A stretch of 56,000 bases of DNA from Adiantum capillus-veneris. Lineage: Eukaryota; Streptophyta; Polypodiopsida; Polypodiales; Pteridaceae. Of this stretch, positions 1 to 10,687 are shown piece after piece (within the stretch, counting starts at the first letter, position 1; every line of letters begins with the position of its first letter). The translations under genes were made by a program, and so were the position numbers. The notes under the pieces were generated by a model. The model was not told the DNA's origin. It searched no databases and saw only the letters and a program-made list of their open reading frames with translations. The stretch spans positions 98,854,747 to 98,910,746 of the forward strand of contig CM043954.1 in NCBI GenBank assembly GCA_014529385.2, written 5' to 3'.

Positions 1-585
1 TATAGGCTCTACAGTCTCTTGATTACATCGCAATGCTATGTTCATTGTCATCCCAATATCTATGGCTTTAGAGTTTCCTTCATTTACATCATGCAAGCAC
101 TATCTTTCATTGACATCCAATAAAGTTTATATAGTACTTTGTAGTGAATGCCTTGTTCTCTCTCGTGCTATTTGACGTCTCACCTTTTGGAATTCATCAC
201 ATAGTCGGCTACATCGTGCATGACCAGGTGATAATATACATGGTCCAAATACCATCTATGAAATCACCTGCAAATAGATCTTTTATAAGGTACTTGCTAT
301 AGTTTTGATCAATTAGTAAAAGGATGTTCTTATGCATGAACAAAAATCAATATAAACTGGAACATCAAATTATCTCCTCTACATTGAACAATTGACACAT
401 TGATAGTGTCTCAAAAAAAAAAGTACAGTTTGATGAAGATACAACATAGAATTACATATTGATTCCATTAGTAGGATTAGGTCGTTGAGAAACTTGACGT
501 TGCTTTGGTCAAACTAATCTAGCCAAAGCACTTAATTTATTTGAGGTAGCTCGGATATTTGAAAGTCTTGAACCTTGAACCTTTG
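1..585. other. Unannotated AT-rich sequence
   Basis: No ORF of useful length, repeat terminus or RNA gene could be recognised. It is ordinary AT-rich plant intergenic DNA and lies downstream of the minus-strand ORF that ends at 586. Confidence 0.5.
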
Positions 586-1281
586 TCAAAGCACCCAGCT
601 TGTTTGACAGTACTTCTCAATCCTGGCGCGATGTGTCGTAGAGTATTGTCTTTCATCCTTTTGATTCACGTTGACTCCTTGACACCTCTTTTCGAAGATT
701 CTCAATAATATCATCTTTTGAGAATCCTCAACTTGAGAAAGTTTCTCTCTCAAGTATGCCTCACTCTCTAAGCTCTGCAAGTTTGTTGCTTTTGTCTCTT
801 CTCGCAATTTCCACAGTATCCCACTTTCAATATCCAATGTAGAGCTTAAAGTTTCAACCACATCAGAGACATTGGTTTGCATTGTCTCCATCCTTTTCCA
901 AGAGGCTTTGATCTCTAGCGGGCTTTCAATAATCTGCATTTTAGAATTCCTCCCGATATTTCGAGTTGCTCTCTTTGTTGCACGCACATTGCAAATAGGA
1001 AGAGATGACAATATCTCCTCTTCATTAGCTGATGCAATATTCCTCCCAACATTTTGACTTGCTCTCTTTGCCGCATGCACATTGCAAATAGAAAGAGATG
1101 GTAGTATCTCCTCTTCATTAGTTGATGCACTTGCATCTATTCGAGAAGATATCAAGCCTGGTTGCAATAGTGAGAGGAATGGCATGACTAATCTCCATTT
1201 TACTGTACACAAAAAACTACAGTGGTTGCAAAGAGAAATGTGACAACCAAAGACAAAAAATAACCCTCCTAGAATATTCAC
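586..1281 (-). CDS. Unidentified 231-codon ORF with 31-residue tandem repeat and C-terminal coiled coil
   Basis: This minus-strand frame stays open for 231 codons in AT-rich DNA, which is long enough to suggest a real exon or a young remnant. I do not recognise the family. Residues about 51-115 hold two copies of a 31-residue unit around EEEILPSLSICNV and EEEILSSLPICNV. The C-terminal half (from about residue 120) is rich in Glu, Lys and Leu in a heptad-like pattern (for example LREKLSQVEDSQKMILLRIF), which suggests a coiled coil. The N-terminal ~40 residues are hydrophobic and Cys-rich and look like intron read-through: an acceptor-like TGTACAG lies near 1201. The true exon may therefore start around 1200. 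The minus-strand ORF at 1429-1689 could be an upstream exon. A nuclear structural or meiotic coiled-coil protein is conceivable, but nothing proves it. Confidence 0.35.
   Translation of the reverse strand: MNILGGLFFVFGCHISLCNHCSFLCTVKWRLVMPFLSLLQPGLISSRIDASASTNEEEILPSLSICNVHAAKRASQNVGRNIASANEEEILSSLPICNVRATKRATRNIGRNSKMQIIESPLEIKASWKRMETMQTNVSDVVETLSSTLDIESGILWKLREETKATNLQSLESEAYLREKLSQVEDSQKMILLRIFEKRCQGVNVNQKDERQYSTTHRARIEKYCQTSWVL
946..1129 (-). repeat. 93-bp tandem duplication, two copies, in frame
   Basis: Copies at 946-1036 and 1039-1129 are offset by exactly 93 bp (31 codons). Each starts ATTCCTCCC and ends GATGCA. The offset preserves the minus-strand reading frame, which is what would be expected if the sequence was coding when it duplicated. 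Confidence 0.85.
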
Positions 1282-1428
1282 TTTTTAAGTGCTTGCTTTT
1301 TAGAAACAAAAAGATACATCATCTCTATTTAGATGTGAGAAATAACAGAGGATTGCATGAGAAGTGGAAAAAAAATCAAAATGCTCATCAATCATTTTAC
1401 TTAGTAGAAAGTTCTGCTCAATACATGA

Positions 1429-1689
1429 TCAACCCCATCTACATTTTAAAATGGGAAAGGAGCGTTTAGCACTGGGACGCTTGAAAGCATGCTCGTTATG
1501 ATTCTCTATCTTATCAAGTCCTACAATGCTCTTTAAAGCATTAATTTTGCTATAAACTTCAGAGATAGAACAACAACCTAACTTAGAATCAAGGTAGAGG
1601 GCATCTGAGTATCCCAACTTTACTAGAATTTGCAAAAGGTGTAGGTTGCAAAACCATTGACTGGGATCATTCTGGATTCTGACAAACAC
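1429..1689 (-). CDS. Unidentified small ORF, possible upstream exon of the 586-1281 ORF
   Basis: This is an 86-codon minus-strand ORF about 150 bp upstream of the 231-codon ORF on the same strand. It ends at a TGGGGTTGA context that contains a possible GT splice donor. The composition (basic C-terminus with KRPSAKRSF) is protein-like, but no family is recognised. It could be a chance ORF. Confidence 0.2.
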   Translation of the reverse strand: MFVRIQNDPSQWFCNLHLLQILVKLGYSDALYLDSKLGCCSISEVYSKINALKSIVGLDKIENHNEHAFKRPSAKRSFPILKCRWG

Positions 1690-2029
1690 CTAGTGAAAGG
1701 GTGCCCCATCTTGAGTCATGGAAGAGCGATTGTAGGTTCTCCAAGCTTCTTCTATAGTAACACCCGGAAAGAAACCTCAAACAATGATTTGAAAGAAGTC
1801 AGCTTTCTTTTTCGGAGAGTAGTGAATCATTATATGATCCAATACTATCTCCATTGCTTCCAATCCATTACCAAAACATTTAGCAGATACCCTAGGTGCC
1901 ATAAAGTTCCTAATGGAAAAAAAAAGAGACAATGTAAGTGTAGTTGCTCTAGGACTTCGTCCACAAACTTGACTTTACAATATGTCTCTTTAGATAAGTG
2001 CTCAAAGCATTCTAGATTTTTAGCTCTCT

Positions 2030-2040
<11 letters not shown>

Positions 2041-2081
<41 letters not shown>
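2041..2081. repeat. (CT)n microsatellite
   Basis: About 20 uninterrupted CT units preceded by imperfect CTCTCCC runs. Ser/Leu or Arg/Glu 'ORFs' across it are artefacts. Confidence 0.95.
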
Positions 2082-2084
<3 letters not shown>

Positions 2085-3180
2085 AATCACACCTGTTATT
2101 CTCTCTATCTAACTCTTGGTTGTATGTGATTCTCTATCCATGTGGTCACCTTTTGGTGATAAAAATGTGGTTTATTTTGAATTGTAATGCATATGTAATT
2201 GCATAAGGAGGGATGCCCTCACTTTGCATCATATGAAAAACAACCCAGGCCTTGTCCCTTTTGGACATGTTCCATAATCAAAACACTTTAGAATAACAGG
2301 TTGAGTTCAAGACTCATAAAATAGATATGCTCTTATATCTATGATGCTAACATCATCTCCTCGTGAGCTTGAAACTCTCTTTGTGAGGTAAAAATATCAA
2401 ACCCAATACAACTTTTAGATTTGTTGGATTGTTTTAGGCTTTTAAGTTCAACCCCAAGTGGCATGATGCATAGAACACCAACGGGTGGTATCATATTGTT
2501 AGTAATAAGATGTTGATTATTCAAATGCCCTCTTGAGTATCATGCCTTCATTTCAAAACTCGTTAGAGTTCTTCATAACTAATAAAATAAATGCTAGCAT
2601 CATGGCACTTACATCCTTGGGATCTTTTCAAACTATCTGTATGAGAGTGACAACCATATCTTTTCAAGTCCAAGTGAGTGTGTATGTGTGGCAAATGGGT
2701 TATATTAATTGTCACTTGAATAGCATAGCTAGATTTCGAGCCCTATCATTAGATAGATCTTTCAATACGCTTAAAACCTCTTCCTTATTAGGGAGAAGAC
2801 AAAAATCCCATCTTGGGTTTCTTGAATTACTCCCGTCACTTGAGTTTAAGGCACCAAATTGAAGTAGATTGTACTGCTATCTTGGATATTCGAGTATCCT
2901 CTTGATAAAAATATTGACTTCAAGGCCCATACCTTAGATGTGCAAGGAATTTTGATTTAGTATCATGCTCTCTTGGGATTGCCTTTTGAGTATCATGCCT
3001 TGATTTACAAGACTACTCAAGATTTTCTAAGGTCTACTGGGATTGCTCTAGGCATTTACATCAAGCCCGAGATCTTTGGAAACCCTCTCTATGACATTAA
3101 AATCTACGCCTATGTATATGTATAAGTTTTAGATGGAATTGTGCGAGGACTTGAACACCCTAAGTGCACTTATAAAGTAT

Positions 3181-3181
<1 letters not shown>
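2082..3181. other. Unannotated intergenic sequence
   Basis: No gene family was recognised. A short motif (TTGAGTATCATGCCTT) occurs near 2533 and again near 2985 with partly similar flanks, hinting at an old dispersed duplication. ORFs here lack codon-like character. Confidence 0.45.

Positions 3182-3246
<65 letters not shown>
3182..3246. repeat. (CT)n microsatellite
   Basis: A perfect CT tract of about 65 bp. It directly precedes the LINE-like tail segment beginning with GGCCGAGCATTGG. Confidence 0.95.
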
Positions 3247-3248
<2 letters not shown>

Positions 3249-3664
3249 CCGAGCATTGGAGCTACGGAGATCCAGACGGCCACGATTGAGGAGTGGGGCT
3301 ACATAGCATCGATAGAGACTATAGTAGAGGATTCAAGCCATACTCTCTCGACATCCAAAGTGCAGATGAGGATGGATTCTAGTAGTAGTAGTAGTAGTAG
3401 TATCAGATTCACAATTTTGTAACAGTTTGGTCTCATAGGTCATTTTGGCCTTTTGAAGACGTTAATATAACATTTCATTTCATTTCATTTCTTTCTCTCT
3501 ATCTTCACAATTTTGTAACAGTTTGGTCTTAAAGGTCATTTTGGCCTTTTGAAGACGTTAATATAACATTTCATTTCATTTCATTTATTTCTCTCTATCT
3601 TGTATTTTTATGGATTAGTTTAATTTACAATAACATTAATATAACAAAACATTTTCGGTCAATT

Positions 3665-3724
<60 letters not shown>

Positions 3725-3968
3725 TGTGAGTAAACAAATCAAATAATGAAATTGAAATAAAAAGTTAACCAAAACATTCACAATTTTGTAGCAGTTTTGT
3801 CTCATAGATCATTTTGGCCTTTTGAAGACGTTAATATAACATTTCATTTCATTTCATTTATTTTTCTCTATCTTGTATTTTTATGAATTAGGTTAATTTA
3901 CCATTACATTAACCTAATTTACCAAAACATTTTGGGTCAATTGTCATTTCTCTCTCTCTTCTGTGTGT
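3247..3968 (+). repeat. Local array of a LINE-like 3' tail repeat (three copies)
   Basis: A conserved block (TTTTGGCCTTTTGAAGACG, then TTAATATAAC and an ATTTC-type simple tail) occurs at about 3410-3490, 3506-3587 and 3779-3860. Copies 2 and 3 also share the sequence after the tail, down to GTCAATTGTCAT and a CT tract, so they are tandem duplicates of a larger unit. A fourth copy lies at 49747-49829 inside the CACTA element. A conserved 3' block ending in an ATTTC-like simple tail suggests the end of a non-LTR retrotransposon. No LINE reverse transcriptase is visible, so the assignment is inference. A diverged 5' part covers 3247-3409. Confidence 0.55.
3670..3721. repeat. (CT)n microsatellite
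   Basis: A CT tract of about 50 bp between tandem copies 2 and 3 of the LINE-like tail. Copy 3 ends at a short degenerate CT run at the equivalent position. Confidence 0.95.
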
Positions 3969-4056
3969 GTGTGTGTCCCTGTTGCATGCATGAGAAACTT
4001 AGAATGAGTTTGATTCAATATGAAATGTAACTTAACAATCTACATTTTTATTGTAG

Positions 4057-4116
4057 GCAGCAAGTGTGCAAGCCAAGGCAAGTGGAGTCGAGGTGTGTGT
4101 GAAGCAGCTCAACCAG
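4057..4116 (+). other. Isolated exon-like segment (60 nt) with consensus splice sites
   Basis: A pyrimidine-rich stretch ending TTTTATTGTAG is followed by 60 nt open in one frame (AASVQAKASGVEVCVKQLNQ) and then by CAG|GTAAATG, a good plant 5' splice site. The base composition is more GC-rich than the flanks. It may be a captured or stranded exon of a plus-strand gene. No other exon could be linked to it and I do not recognise the peptide. Confidence 0.3.
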
Positions 4117-4167
4117 GTAAATGTTTTGGTTTTTTAATTTCAATTTAATTATTTGATTTGTTTATTC

Positions 4168-5068
<901 letters not shown>

Positions 5069-5683
5069 TGTAACATTTAATGGTCTAGTAACTTGTGTGT
5101 AGCGAAAAATAGCATGAACATAGTGAGCATTTCATTAGAATAGCTTCCTAATGAGAATAACAAGAGTGCTTGAGTGGAGAGAGCAACAAAAAACATAACA
5201 CCTAGTTAGATAGCATGAACAATACTTCAAAAGAGAGAGAAATTAAGCGATTGACAATAGTTGAGGACCGGATTTGCATGGAGCCTGTCCCCCCTCCAAA
5301 AGGCTTTGTATTATGGTTTCTCCCATCAAAAGAGACATTTTACAATACAATTATTTGTGTTCCTTCAATACTACACCCAAGACCTCACACATTTTCGAAG
5401 ATGGTGAGAGCTAGCGGGGGATGAGAGTAGATTGAGAGGAAGAAGGAGTAGTCTTATGAGAAAGATGTACATCTCCTCACATAATCACTCATATTAGCAT
5501 AGATTAGCTTAGTAATTAGCATGGTAGAGGAGATGAGCATGCATTGAAGCTTGGATCTTGGTTGGATTTCCATCACAAAGCCAAGAGTTGTTGATGTAGG
5601 ACCTTCTCACAAGCTTGGAGTAGGTGGTAAGCTTTCCATTAAATCTTGAGAAGGAGAGAGAGTCTTCTTTGCTTCACACATGA

Positions 5684-5714
<31 letters not shown>

Positions 5715-6579
5715 ATAATGCCTTGCAAAAATCAGCCTCCCTCTCTCTCTCTTGGTGACCCACCTTGCTAAATGCTCATGCTACAGCCCTATTGGACCTC
5801 CCCAGGCCTAGCCAATGGAAATTAAGCAGCATAAGTGACAGTCTTCTGACATGTGTCCCCCTTTCCCCTTTTGTGAGAGATTTAGGTAATTCATAAATGC
5901 AACTAAACTCTCATTGGCCCCCTTTGCCTCCTGGCCAATAGGAATAAGGCAAGCCATTGGGCTGCTGAATGCTCATTGGTCCCCTTGGGAGACTGCCCAA
6001 TAGTCTTCTAGAGTGCTTAATTCTTATTGTTCTTTTATTAAGTGATTTTAAATTAATTAAATTAGATTTACTCTAGGCTAATTCTCATTGGTCCACCTCC
6101 ATGGCCATCCAATAGGATTTGAGTACACCATGCGGGCATTTGGCCTAGGGAGCTGACATGTGTCCCTCTTTCCCCTTGTGTACAAATGAAGCTTGTGAGT
6201 GTGTGTGGGTGTTTCTCTCTCATCCCCTACTTCTTGGGCTTGCCCCTTGCTATGTAGGGCTTGACAAAGACTTTTTGGGACACACTCAAAGCATCCAATT
6301 CCCTTAATGTTTGACCTTTGGACACAACCTTTGAATTAGCATTTTGGAAGTCTTAATGGGCTGAACCTTAGGGTCTTTTGAGCCCATTGTTGCACATAGC
6401 TCTTTTCTAGATGGCCCCCCCTTTGGATCCCTATTTTCCCTCCTTTCGATCCCTACTATGGCCGGTCTGTTAGCTTAATCAATATTCTAGCTTTTTCTCC
6501 CCTGGCACTTCCCCATATTAAATGATCAATTTAACATGAGAAAATCATTTAAGAGAATTAGATATTGATTATTATGACA
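5069..6579 (-). repeat. Element B 3' LTR (1511 bp)
   Basis: Plus-strand limits are TGTAACATTTAATGG and ATTATTATGACA, so the minus-strand LTR is TG...CA. Compared with the other LTR it lacks about 83 nt near 5371. The related LTR of element A retains equivalent sequence there, so this copy carries a deletion. It contains a GT microsatellite at 5687-5714. ORFs inside it are spurious. Confidence 0.92.
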
Positions 6580-6582
6580 TTA

Positions 6583-6596
6583 CCTCTCTCTTGAAA
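6583..6596 (-). other. Element B polypurine tract
   Basis: On the minus strand CAAGAGAGAGGTAA lies immediately upstream of the 3' LTR start TGTCATAATA. This is the expected position of the plus-strand primer. Confidence 0.75.
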
Positions 6597-6932
6597 TCAT
6601 AGTCGTCCTCGACTATGGGGTAGAGAAGATAAAGCATATCTATTAGTCCTTTTCGTAGCGGTTACAGGATCCCTATGTTACCCTACAACATCGTTCCAGA
6701 ATAGATGACTAGTCCATTTGGTGCTTGAGAGCCTAAGATGCCACAAGCATGTCTGCACATTAGTCCTATAAATCTTCCATAGTAGAGTGACAAGCTCTAC
6801 TTGGTGTTCGGGAGACGTCGTCTCCGCAAACTTGATCTAAGCATGCATACTACTTCATTTTTGTGCACAATAAAGAAAAAGAGAGTCTTATAAGACAAAA
6901 ACTTTGTTTATTTTAAACATTTTTACATTTGC

Positions 6933-7352
6933 TTACTCTAGGGAAGCATTGTAAGCATTGACAAGGTTTAGGTTATCCTTTAATTGTATGCCTTGCATCC
7001 ATCTAGCATCTTCAAAAGGATAATTCTTAAACTTAATAAGATATCGTCGGATAGTCTTACCGCCTCTTAGTACCTTGTCTTCATGTCGTAGAATGGACTC
7101 GGGCTGCAGCACCTCTTCTTGGTCTTCGATGTTCGGTGGGTCTTCAATAGTTGGTTCTTGAGGTGGCTCTTCTTTGTAAGGATTTAGTAGGCTCACATGG
7201 AAAGCATTGTGTATGAGCCAATGACTGGGAAACTTGAGTTGATAGGCCATCTCATTGATTGGCCTAAGAATCTGGAAGGGACCATAATACCTTTTTGCTA
7301 ACTTAGCATAGTACTTTTGGTGTCCCGTAAGATTCTTGCCTATTGTGTGCCT
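6933..7352 (-). pseudogene. Element B integrase C-terminus and chromodomain-like tail
   Basis: A 105-codon minus ORF (6933-7250) opens with AYQLKFPSHWLIHNAFHVS, the conserved core of Ty3 integrase C-terminal domains. It continues into EEVLQPESILRHEDKVLR and RRYLIKFKNYPFEDARWM, which follow the chromodomain pattern (hydrophobic-basic beta strands and an aromatic before the terminal helix). Such tails direct chromoviruses to particular chromatin. The chromodomain call rests on pattern and position, not on a search. Confidence 0.7.
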
Positions 7353-7445
7353 TAATCGAGCCTTAGGAAATTTGAGTAAGACCCAATCATTTTCTTTAAA
7401 GGCTTGGGCTCTTTTGTGCTTGTCAGCAGCAGCCTTTTGCCTTTG

Positions 7446-8234
7446 CTATGAGATAGAGATAGCATCCTTAATCTTTTGGAAAGATTCTTGTAGGTCTCGG
7501 CTATACTCATCTGCAGCGAAGATCTTCTCATGTACCTTAAGTAGCAAGGGAATTTTTGATCTTCCCTCAATTACCTCAAAAGGTGCTTTTCTCGTGGAAG
7601 TATGTACAGTGTTATTGTAGGCATACTCCACTAAGGGTAAGTACTTCTCCCGATGGGATCTTTGATCTACTTTCGTTACATAGGCTTTTAGTAGATCGAG
7701 AATTGTTAGGTTAGCTATTTCACTTTGGCCATCTGTTTGCGGGTGATAGGCCGAAGATAAGTTTAGCCTTGTTCCTAAATTCTCAAAGAGACCCTTCTAG
7801 AAATTATTGGTCATTCTAGGATCTCTATCCGACACTATGGACATTGGCACGACATGGTACTTGAAGATTCGTGAAATGAAGAGGGTTGCCATTTGATGGG
7901 CTTTGATAGTCTTTTTGACAGGTATAATATGAGCTTGTTTATTGAACCTCTCTACTATCGTCCATATTCATGTATTACCATGAATAGACTTAACCAATCC
8001 AAAGATAAAATCCATGGATATGCTCTCCCATGGTGAATTAGGTATTAGCAAAGGTTGAAGCAATCCAAATTGCTTCCCTCTATCAAACTTTGTCTTTTGG
8101 CATACCACACATTTAGAAACATACTCTTGTATGTTTGCTTTCATGGTAGGCCAATAGAAATATGTTTCAATCCCTTTTAGGGTAGACTGAAGCCCTCTAT
8201 GCCCTGCATAATGAGGAGCATGAGATTCATACAT
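7446..8234 (-). pseudogene. Element B integrase, HHCC zinc finger and D-D-35-E core, with stops
   Basis: The minus strand shows an HHCC finger (YESHAPHYAGHRG ... CVVCQK, 8234-8080). It is followed by the catalytic core: Asp in SMDFIFG (codon 8010-8012), Asp in IVSDRDP (7827-7829) and Glu in TDGQSEIAN (7719-7721). The last two are separated by exactly 35 residues. Two in-frame stops fall where the family has Trp: after HGNT (TGA, about 7970) and after TNNF (TAG, about 7800). The region ends with EYAYNNTVHTSTRKAPFE. Integrase inserts the element cDNA into host DNA; here it cannot be made in full. Confidence 0.88.
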
Positions 8235-8294
8235 TACTTTCTCACGTAGTGAGCTAGTAATGCATAGTCTATTGCTGTAGAGAAGATAACCATC

Positions 8295-8811
8295 TTATAA
8301 AGTAAATGGTTCCTCTTTCTTCCCTAGTGCAAGGGCTGAAATCACATCTCTAAAATCGGGATCAATAGCATACTCATATATCATAAAAGATAGATCATCG
8401 TGCGTTGCTATGGAAACCGCATTCACTCTCGGCCGTCTTGAGAGTGCATCGACTACTTGATTATGCTTTCCAGCAATGCGAGCAATATGAAAATGAAATT
8501 GCGAAAGGAAATTTGCCCACCTCTTTTGTTTGTCAGAGAGCTTGGTCTGCGTCAAGAAGTACTTAAGGCTTTGGTTATCCGGTCCGCAGAATGAAAGGAG
8601 TCCCCAATAAATAGTGCTTCCATGAGTCTAAGGCATGTAGAACTGCGAGGAGTTCCTTTTCATATATGCATAGAGCTTGCTCAACAGGGTCGAGCCTTCG
8701 ACTTTCATAGCCTATAGCGTGCCCTTCTTGAAGCAAAACAGCTCCAAGGCAATCACCACAAGCAGCACATTGGACCTCAAATGTCTTTGAGAGATCCGGT
8801 AGTGTAAGCAC
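8295..8811 (-). pseudogene. Element B RNase H with altered first catalytic Asp
   Basis: TLPDLSKTFEVQCAACGDC, the EKELLAVLHALDSWKHYLLG block and the C-terminal RWANFLSQFHFHIARIAGKH mark a Ty3 RNase H, split by a frameshift near 8560-8575. The first catalytic Asp of the family (C-D-A) is Ala here (C-A-A). The sister element C keeps QCDACGDC. Its role was removing template RNA during reverse transcription. Confidence 0.85.
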
Positions 8812-8915
8812 AGGTTGAGAGATAAGCTTTTCTTTAAGCTTTTCGAAAGCATTGTTCTCCTTGGTAGACCATGTGTACCTAACGTTTTTCTTTGTTAGGT
8901 CATGTAATGGTCCTG

Positions 8916-10085
8916 CTATAGTGAGAACTTTTCTATGAAGTGTCTATAGTATGCGCACATACCTATAAAGCTTCTTAATTCATGAAGATTCCTTAGTTTA
9001 GGCCATCCTTTTATTACCTCTAACTTTGATGGATCCATTTGGATGCCATCTTGAGAGATAATGTGACGTAAATACTGAATCTCTTGTAAGAAAAATTCAC
9101 TTTTCTTTCGATTAACGTAAAGTTTATTCTCTCTTAGAACTTGAAATATTACCTGGAGGTGTCGTTTGTGTTCATCTAATGAATTAGAGTAGATGATGAT
9201 ATCATCAAAGAACACTCTAGTAAAGGCTCGGTGAGGCCTGAATAGCTTCTCCATCAAGCGGTTGAACGTGGTTGGTGCATTGGTCAAGCCAAAAGGCATG
9301 ACAATGTATTCGTAAAGACCAAATGTAGTGCGAAATGCGGTCTTTACAATGCCTTGGTCAACTATCCTTATTTGATAATAGACACTTTTTAGGTCAATCC
9401 TACTGAAGTAGGTGGACCCTTGTAGCTTATCAAATTGGTCTTCTACCCGTGGAATGGGAAACCTATTTTTGATAGTGATTCTATTTAGTGCTCTATAGTT
9501 GACACACATACGATATGTGACGTCTTTGTTTTGCACTAGTAGCATAGGGGAACAAAATGGAGATGAGCTAGGCCTAACCATGCCCTTCTCGACTAACTCA
9601 TGCACTTGTCGTAGAATCTCCTCTTGTTGAGCTTGAGAAACTCTATAAGGAGGTTTGTTAGGCGGTGAACTTCCTGGAAGAAGTTCAATTGCATGGTCAT
9701 CATTACCTCGTTTAGGAGGTAGCTCACAAGGGATGTCGTCAATAAAGACATCCTGAAACCCCTTGAGAAAATTGGATAACTCTAATTCCTTTTGATTGTG
9801 TATAGTTTCTTTTGCTAGAACATTAGGTTCATTTTGAGAATCTTTAACAAAAATCATGTACACGGAAGTAGAGCTCTTTATTGACTTGTTGAAAGCTTGT
9901 GTATGTACAATGGCTATAGTGTTACCCATTTCCTTAGCATCTATATACATATCTTTTTTCCTGAACTTAAAGAAGATTCTCCTTTCAGGGAATTTAACAT
10001 TGGCAGCCATGTGCTCAAACCATGGTACCCCTAGGATTACATCCTCATACTTGAGAGGAGAGATAAAGAAGTCCTCTTTGTCCAC
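8916..10085 (-). pseudogene. Element B protease C-terminus and reverse transcriptase
   Basis: This 389-codon minus ORF is the longest open segment of B. Residues 1-50 (EDVILGVPWFEHMAANVKF) are the distal half of the retropepsin. The RT follows: VEKGMVRPSSSPFCSPML, RMCVNYRALNRITIKNRFP, YFSRIDLKSVYYQIRIVD, EYIVMPFGLTNAPTTFNR and the catalytic box FFDDIIIYS (FFDD at 9201-9212). The common GYHQI is SVYYQI here. The frame ends at 8916, where a 1-nt shift separates it from the IAGPLHDLTKKN segment leading to RNase H. The finger, palm and catalytic motifs are otherwise intact. Confidence 0.93.
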
Positions 10086-10159
10086 ATAGCTTTGGACATG
10101 GAGCCTCTATTTCCCGATTAAGGGACTGACTGAAGCTTCTTGCCCCTTGAAAGCACCGT

Positions 10160-10687
10160 CTATGTGGGTAGGACATCTCCCATCTCGTATGCTTGTATTC
10201 CTAGCTTGGTGGCCAACTCTATAGATATAAAATTGTGAGTAGAACTAGGGTCAAAGAGAATAAAAGCATCACGTTCTCTTACCTCTCCCCAAGCATGGCA
10301 GAGAGGAGATCCTTTGTGGTGAATTTCCTCCTCTTGGATTTCGATCAAGGTATCTCTAGGAGGTTCATGTCGAGTGTTCTTTTGGGGACAAGCGTGGTAC
10401 TCATGCCCTTGCTTGCCGCACTTGAAACAATGGTTATCCTTGCGATAAGGCTCAAGCTCTTCAGGAGAGAGTTTATTTTTGCCTTTATAAACTCCCTTCT
10501 CTTTAGCTTTGTTGGAGTTGCCCTTAGGAGACTTTTGGACATTGTCCTTCCCCTTAGGCTCATTGGAACCCTTGTTTTCCGTAGACTTAGAATTTCTTTT
10601 AGCCCCCATTTGGAAATTGATTCGAGAGGCCACCGTAGTATGGTGTATAACCACCGATATGATGCGTGGCCTTTGGCAAGTTGACAT
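10160..10687 (-). pseudogene. Element B Gag zinc knuckle and protease N-terminus
   Basis: A 175-codon minus ORF. Residues 87-100 are a canonical CX2CX4HX4C knuckle (CFKCGKQGHEYHAC, 10388-10429), which packages genomic RNA. A basic, Lys-rich linker precedes it. From residue 140 the retropepsin begins, with FILFDPSSTHNFIS at Asp146. The family form expected is D-P/S/T-G, and Gly is replaced by Ser here (by Asp in element C). The frame is broken before the remaining protease at 10085. Confidence 0.88.

Noticed and set aside
5215-5424. ORF with EDRICMEPVPPPKGF shared with 12720-12941
   Set aside because: Both lie at the same place in the two LTRs of element B; the conservation is that of the LTR, not of a protein.
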